Below, one piece after another: positions 15,633-24,680 of a stretch of 64,000 nucleotides of DNA; position 1 is the stretch's first letter; each line of letters opens with the position of its first letter. This stretch comes from Asterochloris sp. CNOR1. Lineage: Eukaryota; Chlorophyta; Trebouxiophyceae; Trebouxiales; Trebouxiaceae. The notes under the pieces were generated by a model. The model had not been told where the DNA came from. It searched no databases and was given only the letters and a program-made list of their open reading frames with translations. The DNA is taken from the NCBI GenBank assembly GCA_963969365.1, contig OZ017751.1, forward strand, positions 1,550,001-1,614,000, given 5' to 3'. The translations under genes and the position numbers were made by a program.

Positions 15633-17495
15633 ATGCCGCCGGCTGTGTTCTACAACATGGGCACCAAGCGGTCGTACATCAATGCAACGAGGATCGACTG
15701 CGGGACCCTCGACGCTGCCAATGTGACCGCGAGCTCCGTGTCGTCGGGCAGCCTTTCGGGTGGCGCTCAGAACGGACTGGGCCCTCAGATCGTGGACTAT
15801 CTGGCGGGCCAGACCTCCTCCAATTCCTACGCCATCATCAACAAGCCCGTGCTGGCTCAGGTGGCGACGAGTGGAGCCTACTCGTCTCTAAGCGGCCTGC
15901 CCTCCCTGTCCAACGTAGCCCTTACCGGCAGCTACAATTCGCTGGCCAATGTGCCCGCCTTCGCCAACGTCGCTTTCACGAACAGCTACAACAGCCTGTC
16001 GAACCTGCCCGCCCTTTCCCAAGTGGCATACACCGGTGCGTACGCGAACCTCTCGGGCAAACCCACCAACCTTTCCAGCTTCACAAACGACCTCACCAGC
16101 TTCAGCAACAGCGTCACCATAACAGGCAACGCCACCGTGTCGAAGTCGCTCGTTGTGGGCGGCAACGTCTCCGCCAACCTAATCACCCTGCCCAATGCAA
16201 ATTTCACCGGCAAGTATTCCGAATTGCAAGGCACGCCCAGCGCCACATACACCGCGTCGTCAAACATCGGTACCCTCGTAGCCAACACGATCACGGCCAA
16301 CACCATCTCTCTAAGCGCGAATGTCGACTACCCACTCAACGTCACGCAAAACTACTCCACTGGTGTTAACGGCTACACTCACGCCCTATCAGCGATCAAC
16401 ACCGCCCAGGCTCTGGGGGAGGCTTTCGTCATGCAGGTCGGTCAGACGGCCGGCCAGTACGGCTGCAGCTACCTCGGCCACGTCAATCAAGGACCCCAGA
16501 ACAGCACCAACTATGCGACGATAGGCCTGTACTCCCAAGACCGCATCCTCAACGTGACGGCTAACCGCCAGGTGGGCGTCAACACGACTACACCCGCCTA
16601 CGCCCTCGACGTGGTGGGCAACGTGCGAACGACGGCCCTTTTGACGGCAAACAACGGAATCTATTCGGGTGCCTGCGTGAATATCGGGTACAATCCCAAC
16701 GTGTACGCCTTGCTGTGTCCAGGCAGCGCCCAGATGGGCTTCACCCAGTTCGGCACGGGACAAGGTATGTCTTTCTCGAGAGTCGACAATTCCAACGGTG
16801 GGCCTGGACCAGGTATCGGCAACCCGTGGTCCGCCAACACCGTCACCAACACCCTGAACTTCATACCCAACAGCTTCCAGCAGGGCAACGCTGCAGCCAT
16901 CCAAGTCAGGGACGATGGCAACCAGTACTTGGTCAACGGAGGATACGTGCAGCCCAGCGCGTACATGTCGTTTCAGACCGGTGGCACCGAGCGCCTTCTG
17001 ATCGGAAACTCCGGCCAGGTGACAGTCGCAGGCAACATCACGACCACCTCCGTCACACAGACGAATGCGTCGTTCCTGTCACGATACCAGCTGACCTCTA
17101 ACGTTGCAATCTCGTCAGGGGGCACGGCCACCCTCAACACTTGGCCCCAGACGCCGTCCAACACGGTGGGTGCTGCGGCCCCAATTTCGTGCGACGGGAC
17201 GAACTTTACTATCAACCGGTCGGGCATCTATAGTGTGCTCCACCACGCCAGGTACAACGCGAGCGCTTCAGAGAACTCTTCTATCTTGCAGAGCTCTGGG
17301 GGCACTTGGGGGCAATCGGTCCTGGATCAGTCTGGCACGGCAGCTTACGATCCAAACCCGATGTACACAGGATACCTGGCAAAGGGGGATGTCCTGTACG
17401 CGCGCGCGTTCTCGTCGTCCACCAACTCCGTCTGCGCCAACGTGTACGGTATCCCAACCTTCATGCACTTCGCCCTGTTGACACCCTGTGCTTAA
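15633..17495 (+). CDS. Fibre protein 1 with tail-fibre-like repeats and C1q-like head (620 aa)
   Basis: Residues about 75-150 carry four tandem repeats of roughly 22 residues of the GAYSSLSGLPSLSNVA type, which resemble the tGxYxxLxnkP repeats of phage tail fibres. The middle has the QVGVNTTTPAYALDVVGNV block common in trimeric fibre shafts. The last 120 residues (from about FTINRSGIYSVLHHARYNA to KGDVLYARAFSSSTNS and HFALLTPCA) look like a C1q/TNF-type jelly-roll head. Such heads are receptor-binding trimers, so this is likely the host-attachment fibre on the vertex. The protein has almost no charged residues and no signal peptide. Confidence 0.8.
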   Translation: MPPAVFYNMGTKRSYINATRIDCGTLDAANVTASSVSSGSLSGGAQNGLGPQIVDYLAGQTSSNSYAIINKPVLAQVATSGAYSSLSGLPSLSNVALTGSYNSLANVPAFANVAFTNSYNSLSNLPALSQVAYTGAYANLSGKPTNLSSFTNDLTSFSNSVTITGNATVSKSLVVGGNVSANLITLPNANFTGKYSELQGTPSATYTASSNIGTLVANTITANTISLSANVDYPLNVTQNYSTGVNGYTHALSAINTAQALGEAFVMQVGQTAGQYGCSYLGHVNQGPQNSTNYATIGLYSQDRILNVTANRQVGVNTTTPAYALDVVGNVRTTALLTANNGIYSGACVNIGYNPNVYALLCPGSAQMGFTQFGTGQGMSFSRVDNSNGGPGPGIGNPWSANTVTNTLNFIPNSFQQGNAAAIQVRDDGNQYLVNGGYVQPSAYMSFQTGGTERLLIGNSGQVTVAGNITTTSVTQTNASFLSRYQLTSNVAISSGGTATLNTWPQTPSNTVGAAAPISCDGTNFTINRSGIYSVLHHARYNASASENSSILQSSGGTWGQSVLDQSGTAAYDPNPMYTGYLAKGDVLYARAFSSSTNSVCANVYGIPTFMHFALLTPCA

Positions 17496-17522
17496 AGCTT
17501 TTTAACTATTGTCAAGTAATGC

Positions 17523-19319
17523 ATGTCAGGCGTGACACCGATATACAGTGGCTTGACACCGGAGACGGTCCTGACGACAGATCCTCTCACGCAACAGCTG
17601 AATCTCTTGGCAGCTAATGTCCAAAACCTCTCGAACTACACGTTCGCTTACATAAACGGTAACAACTCGCAGCAGACCGCCTCGAACAACATCAACTCGT
17701 TACAGGGCCAGATCACAGTAAACGGTCAGGCCATAGCCAACCTCGGCAGCAGCACGCAGGCCACGATAACCCAGCTCGCGTCGAACACAGCCGCCTCGTT
17801 TGCGATGTCGAATTCGGTGCAGTCGGCCATCGGTGCTAATGTTGGTTCGCTTCAGACGGGCCTGTCGGCACTGTCATCGCAAACCGCGGGCATGGCTGCC
17901 AACGTATCGACTCTGCAAAGCGGCTTGTCGTCGCTGGCGTCCCAGACAGCCACTAGCTTCAACATGTCGAACGCGGCCCAAGCCTCCCTTGGAGCCAACC
18001 TCTACGCGCTGCAAGGCAACGTGTCGAGCCTGGCTATCCAGGTGAACAGCTCGCAGACCGGCGCCCTCGCCAGCAACCTCTCTGCAACGCAAAACGGTCT
18101 TGCAAACCTGTCGCAAACTCAGGCTGCGTTTGCCAACAGCACGTCCGCATCCCTTTCCACATTGAGCGTCGGCCAACAGACCCAGCAAAACGCGATCGTC
18201 ACCTTGCAGGCCAACGTCGCGCAAGCACAAGGCAACATTGCCGGGCTGAGTACATCCCTTGCCGCGTTCCAGAGCCAGGTCGGTAATACATTCGCCGCAT
18301 CTAATGCGATTCAGCAATCCCTGCTCTCAAACGTCACGCAAGCACAGGCAGGCCTCAACATTGCGGGAGCCAATCTCTCGCTCTTTCAGACACAGGTCGC
18401 CAACAGCTTCAACGTGAGCAATGCGTTCCAGTCCACGTTGGCTGCATCGTTGGCCTCCAATGTCACGTCTCTGGGAAGTAGCATTGCGAACTTGGCAAAC
18501 AGTACCTCGGCAACTTTTGGAGTGAGCAACGCCATTCAATCTACGTTGGCAACATCCCTCGCATCCAACGTCAACATTCTGGCAAGCAGCATTGCGAACT
18601 TGGCAAACAGTACCTCGGCCACTTTCACAGTGAGCAATGCGTACCAATCTACGTTGGCGGCATACTTGGCCTCGAATGTCACGTCTCTGGGAAGCAACAT
18701 TGCTACATTGTCCAACACAACCTCGGCAACTTTCACAGTGAGCAATGCGTTTCAGGCCACGTTGGCATCTTCCCTTGCCTCCAATGTCAACACGCTAACG
18801 ACCAGCCTTGCCAGCTTGTCCAACACTACCTCGGCCACTTTCACAGTGAGCAATGCGTTCCAATCTACGTTGGCGGCATCCCTGGCCTCTAATGTGACGT
18901 CCCTTGCCAGCAGCATTGCGAACTTGGCCAACAGCACCTCGGCGTCCTTCGTTGTCAGCAATGCGTATCAAACGGCATTGGCCGCATCCCTCGCATCCAA
19001 CGTGATGACTATCGGCAGCAGCATTACGTCCCTCTCCAGCAGCACCTCCTCATCGTTTCAAACAGCCAACGTACAGCTATCGGCGCACGCAAGTAACATC
19101 GCGGTCTTGCAATCAAATGTCAATGCCCTCTTTGCGAATGTTTCGACGCTGCAATCGAACGTGGGCGCGATCCAAGGCAACATCTCTCAGCTAGCTTCGA
19201 ACTCCGCACAGCAGGCTGCGATGATAAATCTCGTGTGGCGCCAGACGCAGTGGCTGTACTCGTACAAAGCCAACAGCGTCAATCTGTTGGCTGGCACCCC
19301 AGCCTATCCGACGAGCTGA
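17523..19319 (+). CDS. Fibre protein 2, long repetitive trimeric-coiled-coil shaft (598 aa)
   Basis: The ATG at 17523 opens a protein dominated by Ala, Ser, Asn, Leu and Gln with regular hydrophobic spacing (LQSGLSSLASQTATSF, LASNVTSLGSSIANL), typical of a parallel trimeric coiled-coil or beta-helical fibre. Six tandem 36-residue repeats occupy about residues 298-513. The C-terminus (VWRQTQWLYSYKANSVNLL) breaks the pattern and may be an attachment or cap segment. It lies 27 bp after fibre 1 on the same strand, so the two probably build one spike or act alternatively. Confidence 0.8.
   Translation: MSGVTPIYSGLTPETVLTTDPLTQQLNLLAANVQNLSNYTFAYINGNNSQQTASNNINSLQGQITVNGQAIANLGSSTQATITQLASNTAASFAMSNSVQSAIGANVGSLQTGLSALSSQTAGMAANVSTLQSGLSSLASQTATSFNMSNAAQASLGANLYALQGNVSSLAIQVNSSQTGALASNLSATQNGLANLSQTQAAFANSTSASLSTLSVGQQTQQNAIVTLQANVAQAQGNIAGLSTSLAAFQSQVGNTFAASNAIQQSLLSNVTQAQAGLNIAGANLSLFQTQVANSFNVSNAFQSTLAASLASNVTSLGSSIANLANSTSATFGVSNAIQSTLATSLASNVNILASSIANLANSTSATFTVSNAYQSTLAAYLASNVTSLGSNIATLSNTTSATFTVSNAFQATLASSLASNVNTLTTSLASLSNTTSATFTVSNAFQSTLAASLASNVTSLASSIANLANSTSASFVVSNAYQTALAASLASNVMTIGSSITSLSSSTSSSFQTANVQLSAHASNIAVLQSNVNALFANVSTLQSNVGAIQGNISQLASNSAQQAAMINLVWRQTQWLYSYKANSVNLLAGTPAYPTS
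18414..19061 (+). repeat. Six tandem 108-bp (36-residue) repeats inside fibre gene 2
   Basis: Each unit starts VSNAxQ(S/A)TLA and ends with NxTSATF or a close variant (SSTSSSF in the last). Copies differ by scattered substitutions at DNA level, so the array is ancient enough to have diverged or is under diversifying pressure. Unequal crossing-over in such an array would change shaft length in 36-residue steps. Confidence 0.85.
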
Positions 19320-19527
19320 GTTTCGGGGCCAGCTCCCGCTTCAGCTTGCCGTAAGCCCACTGTACAAGATCGGCGAGAATCAGTTCGTAGTTGGGAGACG
19401 CCAAAATACATTCCGCAATCTCGTTAGGTGCCGGCAGCGGGTTCACTCCGTGATTCAACACGAGGGCGTCGATCACGATCTCGAGCTGATGAAAGGGACA
19501 AAGGGTTTTCAGCGCTGAGTATTCCAT
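19279..19527 (-). CDS. Small viral protein of unknown function (82 aa)
   Basis: The ATG at 19527 opens a helical, Leu/Pro/Glu-rich protein (LEIVIDALVLNHG, IAECILASPNYELILADLVQWAYGKLKREL). Its last 13 codons overlap the end of fibre gene 2 in the opposite direction. No family is recognised. The hydrophobic periodicity looks like a real folded domain. Confidence 0.55.
   Translation of the reverse strand: MEYSALKTLCPFHQLEIVIDALVLNHGVNPLPAPNEIAECILASPNYELILADLVQWAYGKLKRELAPKLSSSDRLGCQPTD
19313..19335 (+). terminator. Weak hairpin at the end of fibre gene 2
   Basis: GAGCTG (19313-19318) can pair with CAGCTC (19330-19335) around an 11-nt loop, and the TGA stop overlaps the stem. It is a short stem with no U-run and may be chance. 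Confidence 0.25.
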
Positions 19528-19612
19528 AATTTTCTAAGATGTCACCATCGTAGCATTTTCTTACAGTTCATATAACGTCACAATCTGAATGTACTTTCAT
19601 ATCAGCTTCCAC

Positions 19613-20325
19613 TCAGGTTTGGGTGCGTGTACGCTTGGCCCTGGGAGCAGTGGCCTCGTTGGTCGAGGGCTCTGCAGCAGGCTGGGCGGTGGGGGTCTGT
19701 ATAGGAGGCTGGCTGCCAGAACTGGCAGCATGACGGTGAAGCTCCAACTCATCAAGAATCGGCCTCAGTGAATGTGCATACCCCTTTTGCTTCACCGCTT
19801 TGTCAAGCCACTTCCTGGCTTTGTCAGCGGCGTCCTTCCTGGGTTGGATGACAAGCTCTTCGTACTCATACACGGCCTTGGGGATCTCCATCGTGGGAAG
19901 CACCAGGGGAGAGTTGGTGACAACCATGTTGTTGTGGTCCACATACACCTCTATCTTAACCTGCATTTCACAAACTGAATGTTGGTCACAGTCCACACAC
20001 AGTCCACACCCCAAAAGGGGCGGGCGCAATAGGCAGGTTTACTCACATGCTTGGGCTCCAGGTAGAAATTCCCCTTCTCCTTGTGGAACTTCTCATCCAG
20101 GTCCGCCCAACAGCCAGGTGTTGCCTCGGCACCAGGTTCACCATCCTCACCCTCAGCATCTATGCCCCTCCAGTGGCGGTACCAGGACTTGGTGGTGTTG
20201 TGCAGACGGTGGCACTTGAAGCAGACGTAGGCATCGTGGGGCTGGGTCTCGGTTGGCTTGTTGACGTGACCGGTGCCCAGCAAAGGGCTGTTGAGCTTCT
20301 GGTCCTGCCTCAGTGTGAACGCCAT
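19613..20325 (-). CDS. Spliced viral gene of unknown function (2 exons, 208 aa)
   Basis: Exon 1 is 20325-20047 (ATG MAFTLRQDQK..., 93 codons) and exon 2 is 19960-19613 (115 codons plus stop). The 86-nt gap starts GTGAGT and ends with a polypyrimidine-poor ...GAAATGCAG, and joining keeps the frame. Without splicing, exon 1 would run into a stop in a Cys/Trp-rich tail. Exon 1 has a Cys pair, VCFKCHRLHNTTKSWYRHW, which may be part of a zinc-binding site. Exon 2 is beta-rich then charged-helical, with a Pro/Thr/Ala tail ending KRTRTQT. It is the only element gene with a clear intron and lies next to the right TIR, so recent capture from a host is possible. Confidence 0.65.
19961..20046 (-). other. 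86-nt spliceosomal-type intron in the right-end gene
   Basis: Read on the minus strand: exon ...CCCAAGCAT, donor GTGAGT at 20046-20041, acceptor TGCAG ending at 19961, exon GTTAAGATAGAG. Donor and acceptor are of the same type as in the host genes downstream. Length is not a multiple of three, so retention would frameshift the product. Confidence 0.65.
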
Positions 20326-20547
20326 CTGCACCACAGTATATGACGTTTCTAGATTGTAATGTACCGCAATGAAGCGATATGTGAGACTCTCAACTGTATC
20401 AAAAACACGGGCAGGAAAGCGGACAAAAGCTGCAAGCGGAGCCAGGGGTTCACCTTGGGGGTGCTGCCCAATTGTGAGGAGAAGTGAGAGACTGGGGTAC
20501 TTAAAGGTACATTTCCGTTGATTTTATTGCCGCGGCAGCTGCCAGGC
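20326..20547. other. Non-coding stretch between right-end gene and right TIR
   Basis: This 222-bp region is more AT-rich than the TIR. A TATACTG sequence lies about 15 bp before the ATG at 20325. The bases GTGGTGCAG directly before that ATG also look like a splice acceptor, so a non-coding 5' exon further up cannot be excluded. No gene seen. Confidence 0.5.
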
Positions 20548-21114
20548 AGCTGTCCGTCTTTGGGCCCCCAATTGTGGGACACCGGGTGTCCCCCTATCGC
20601 CCCCGATTTCTGGGACTTTAGGTCAAACCGGTTTTTACTCGAACCCCCACCCCCCGGGAAACCCTAGCACCCTAGCGCCTGGACCACGGGAAACCCTCGC
20701 CCACGCCAATTTAGTGGTGCACTAGCCGTCCAGACACCGCCCGTGCCACCCCCCTAGCAGCTGGGGGGGACGGGCCCTGCGGGCCCGGGGGGGCCCTGCG
20801 GGCCCGGGGCGCCCCCGGTGGGGGCGGAGTCTCAAAACAGTCTGCGTGCGCTAGGCAGCAGCTTCCAACCCCGGGGGTGCCAGTTGATAAGCCAGCAAGC
20901 CACCACCTTCCATGCCGCCCCGAAACCAGCCGGGGGTTGGGGGCATCGGCGCCGCGTGGCAGCCCAAAGCTGCCTGCTGCCACACCGGTGGACCCACCGC
21001 CGGGGCACCAGCCCGATGAGTCAGCCGGCCTCATTAGAGTCACCAGCCGCCCGAAGGGATTATGAATTCGGGCATTCTGGTGCCCGGAATAACGCAGGCC
21101 ACCCTATCGTACGT
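20548..21114 (-). repeat. Right terminal inverted repeat (567 bp)
   Basis: This is the mirror of 75-641. It ends ...CCACCCTATCGTACGT at 21114, after which similarity to the left flank stops abruptly. The inner edge is AGCTGTCCGTC at 20548. The open frame of 110 codons inside each arm is Pro/Gly/Ala-rich and probably a by-product of base composition. Confidence 0.95.
21108..21113. repeat. Putative 6-bp target-site duplication, right copy (CGTACG)
   Basis: Partner of 76-81. The palindromic sequence means the exact element end is uncertain by up to six bases. Confidence 0.55.
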
Positions 21115-21405
21115 TTTGTTTCACTGCAGAGTGCGGAGGACTTACAAGAGATGCAATGGCTTGTGGCTCCTTATTTTGCACAGCAGGAAGCAATTCGTGC
21201 TCCTTGCAGACAGGAGCATCCCTAAGCAGGTGAGGGCTGTGCCGACTTCAATGTCATCCCCAAGCTGTGTGATGGGCTGAGGGTACTCCTGCAACATCAG
21301 CATTGTCTGAAGGCTCGTCGCTCACAGGCGGCACATAGCAAACAAGAGTACATAGCGCACAGTGCAATGTCTCTTCTCTCTTTGCAAATAATTATGGGCT
21401 CTGCA
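21115..21405. other. Host sequence directly right of the provirus
   Basis: It begins with a T-rich stretch and CACTGCAG, a possible acceptor, followed by a short open segment AGTGCGGAGGACTTACAAGAG. It may hold an upstream exon of the membrane-protein gene, but I cannot confirm a frame. Confidence 0.35.
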
Positions 21406-24400
21406 GGCCTCCACAACCAGGCTGCAGCAGACTTTGACTGGCCTCCTGGCCCGAAGCCCCTTCAGCAGCGCTCTGCGTCAAGACAGCCACAGCGTGGTGG
21501 CCTTCGAGCTGGACTGGGCGCACACAGTCGGCCTACAGTATGAGAATGAGCTCTGCCACGATGGCAAGCTGGTGATGGAGGTGCATGGTGTCACGCGCCG
21601 AGAATTCCCATTTGTGAGTGTCAGTGTGGGATGCACATGCAGGACGGCTGGTTGGCATTGTGGCGATGCAGGCTGTCCTGATGAGCCACAACAGCATTGC
21701 CAACAAATACATCAGGCCATGCCTGCAGCATCTGTGGAGTGCCCCAGACTGGCCCCATGCATGCTGGCAGCTGGGGAGGTGCAGCTGTGCCCACCCTGCT
21801 CAGCATCCACGATAGGAGTCTGCATCATGCACCTGCAGGTGGAGGACGCCAGAGCCTTCTATCTGGGCAGTGCTGGCCAGGAGAGCGTGCCTAAGCCCAC
21901 GCGCGCACACTCTGAGGGCAGCCTCGAATCAGCCATCAGTGCCATGGAGCAGGACTTCCCCAACACAGACCACCTGCACAAGGCAGGCAGCCCACCTGCA
22001 GGTGAGCGGCAGGCCTGTGCAATTCCTTGGAGATGCAGGCTCGACCAGGTGACAGCCCCACTCGATGGCTCCATGTGGTCAGGCATCAGCCTGTGGCAGT
22101 TGCTTGTGTGAACTGACTGGGCCGATGCCTGGTGCAGTGTGCACCTGCCTGTGGCCTCTGCCTCTCAGTAGGGATGGTCCTGTCGCTTTCTCTGCAGGCT
22201 GCCTGCCCAGAGGCAGCCCATGGCTCGGCAGAAAGCAGCACCGCAGCTCAGCTGTGCGATGCCTGGACATGGCCAGTGCTGTCCAGGCAGAAGCACCTGG
22301 CAGCCCACAGGGTGCTGGTTCACAGAGAAGCCCAGCAGCAGTCAGGCCCGCAGGCAGCTTCAAGGACCCACATGACGGCTGCCAGGCCAGTCTTGGGGTA
22401 GTGGCAGCCTGGGCCAGGCACACTGAAGAAGAGCTCCCTTGTGGGAGCCCCACAGACAGTGGCAAGGCGGAGGGTGCCACTGCTGTGCAGCGACCTGCCA
22501 GCTCCAGCCCAAGACAAGCTCAGGCCTCTGCTGCCACGCTGGAGCCTGCTGTAGAGGCCGTCACCTCTCCATACAGCACCTCTCCCACCTGTACAGGTCT
22601 CTTTGCCCAGCCACATGTACAGCAAGAGGCACATCAACATGCAGTGCCGCAATGGCATGCCACCACTCCCCTCGCATCAGCATCAGAACCCACAGTGGTT
22701 CCCCATTCCTTGACAAGCACCCTCCACCCCTGCAGTCTACAAATACGCAACTGTTGAGTTCAGTTTCAGCGATCCCTGGCTTCCCTCCTTGCTTCGACCT
22801 GCAATAAGGGTGAGCGTGCATCCCGCTGCCTTGCCAACATACAGAACAGAAGGATCTCTGTCTTCTGACTTCAAAAGCACCACGTGGCCTCAGCCAAAGC
22901 TCATCGCCGCCTACGCAAAGCATTGAGGTCCTATTTCTGTGCCTCTGCTGACAGCAATGAGCTTCTGTTTCTCTGCTACTACTTCTGTGCTTCTGCAAGG
23001 TGCTGAACCCCTGCCGACTTGCCTCTGCAGAATGATGAGCACCTCCTTAAACTGTACGAGTCTGGGCTCCCGAGCTGGGCCATTTTCCTGGGAACCTACA
23101 CGACACTGTACCGCCCCTGGTTCCGCAAAGCCTCCTGGCTCCTCTTTGTTGCGTTTTCTCTCTTCTCCATGACCATGGGCTTCTATGACCTGTATAAGCA
23201 TGTCCCATACGTTCAGCAGGTGTGCGCCAGGTGTTGACTTCACCATATCGATATGTGCCTGCTGTCAAAGCCCACCAGTCTTGGCCACAATCCCTTGCCC
23301 GGCACCTCCACTTCATGTGCTGCCCTCCTGCAACATGCACGTGCACATCATAAGCCTCTCACAGGATCTGCCCTGTGGAAGGCTGAAGGCAAGCAAGTCA
23401 CGCAATCTGTCTCCTGCCACTGTGCAGGTCCTCAAGAGCATCATTGGCGCACTGCCCACCAGCACCCTGTTTGAATGGCTGGAGAACCATGCTCAAATTC
23501 GTCTCTCTATCCTGCTGACCTTTCTGTTTGGGAAGAGTGTCATGTTCCAGCAGCTGGCAGTCACCCTCAAGAACGCAGGCCAGGTCATCGAGTGAGCCAG
23601 ACTATACCTGTGCTAACAGGCTGCACAGTTGCCAGTTGTGCTTGCACAGACTGCACATCAGTGCAGTTGCACAGACCAGACATCGTGCAATGAACCTCCG
23701 CGCTTGTCGCAGACCACCCCTTGTCACAGCCAAGGCCTGAATGTGCCTCGCCTTCCTGACGGTGACCCTCTGGTGGCTGCAGGGCAAGTCTGCAACCGCT
23801 GGTTGGCATCGTGGGCCCTCCCTTGAGGGCTGCCTGCTTGGTCTGCCAGCAGGGTGGCACTCAGCTGTGGCTGCTGATCTGCACTCTATTTGGCCCGCCC
23901 CTGCATGCCTTCTGGACCCTGCTGGTCTCCATTGCAAGCCTTCTGCTTCCCGTGGTCCAGGTCAGTTGGTGTCTGTGGAAAGACAGCCTAAAATTTGGCG
24001 CTGAGCAACTGCATGATGCTTCCTTGGTTCAATTTCATGCCCTAAGTGCCTGTCATGATTGCAGGTGCTCAAAGCCATTGTCATGGGTCCTGTCAACCTT
24101 CTGCTGCTGGCTGGGGAGTACCTGGGCGCAGGTGCTGTCAGCTTGTGGACAGCTCTCAGTGCTGTGGGGCTAGCACTTGGGTCGACAGCGAGAGCTGTGC
24201 GCTCCTCAATGAAGTTAGCTCCTACCATGACTGCTGCTGCCAAGGACATGCACAGTCAGGTGGGCTTCTGTACTAATCTGAAGTGTGGTCCCCTGCTGCT
24301 GAGACATTCACGTCTTTTGCTGGTTGCAGGGCTCATGGTGGGCTGTGATGCAGTCAGATGCAGCAGAGGTGGTTCGCATCTCTATGTTGAAAGTGTTCAG

Positions 24401-24635
24401 GGCTCTGCAAACACTTGCTAGGTTGTGTGCTCATTTTGGGCAGGACATCTTGAGGCATCGTCTGACTCTTACATGGAAAGCTCAGCGCCTGGGGCAGCAG
24501 ATGGCTGCCTGGCTAGCAAATGTGTGGCAAAAATTACAAAACTGCATCAGGACATCAACAACAAGAAGACAGCAATCAGACCACCTGAATTCAGATGGTC
24601 ACTTGGCACAAAAGTCACATGCAAAGCATGAATAA
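21406..24635 (+). CDS. Polytopic membrane protein of unknown function, multi-exon (host)
   Basis: Recognisable exons read through GT...AG junctions. An N-terminal exon from about 21406 (ASTTRLQQTLTGLLARSP ... HGVTRREFPF). An acidic linker exon from about 21839. Exon 23033-23219 (NDEHLLKLYESGLPSWAIFLG ... FSMTMGFYDLYKHVP). Exon about 23429-23594 (LFEWLENHAQIRLSILLTFLFGKSV). An exon ending at about 23958 with a long hydrophobic run (LLICTLFGPPLHAFWTLLVS). Exon 24065-24259 (VLKAIVMGPVNLLLLAGEYLG). A last exon from about 24331 to the stop at 24635. At least five membrane spans are visible. The pattern resembles a plant/algal family of uncharacterised membrane proteins, but I cannot name it. Exons between 22100 and 23000 are unresolved. 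The provirus sits about 300 bp upstream of the first exon I can read and may have separated the promoter or earlier exons from this gene. Confidence 0.7.
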
Positions 24636-24680
24636 CTTTGGGGTTGCTAGTTGAGTTTTTGTTGGTGCATGGTCTTCCTG

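Larger units (their letters stand above)
75..21114. mobile_element. Integrated Polinton-like virus (PLV), complete with TIRs
   Basis: The element is bounded by 567-bp inverted repeats and encodes the PLV/Polinton module set: a major capsid protein, a penton-like protein, an A32/FtsK-type ATPase, an rve-type integrase, a helicase-bearing replication protein and fibre genes. Size (21.04 kb), gene density and one shared strand for the morphogenesis genes fit this group. I could not recognise an adenovirus-type cysteine protease, which canonical Polintons have and many PLVs lack. All large genes are open from start to stop, so the copy may be functional. The gene calls are direct readings; assignment to PLVs rather than canonical Polintons or virophages rests on the capsid protein and gene content and is inference. 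Confidence 0.93.

Noticed and set aside
20347-20582. Open frame across the right TIR inner edge
   Set aside because: It mixes TIR and unique sequence, has no counterpart on the left and no protein-like pattern.
75-21114. Virophage or canonical Polinton assignment
   Set aside because: I see no recognisable cysteine protease and no clear protein-primed PolB; the capsid block and fibre genes fit PLVs better. A capsid tree would decide.
22065-22757. 230-codon single frame in the membrane-protein gene region
   Set aside because: Low-complexity Ala/Pro/Ser/His composition crossing several likely splice sites; probably intron and linker sequence read through.
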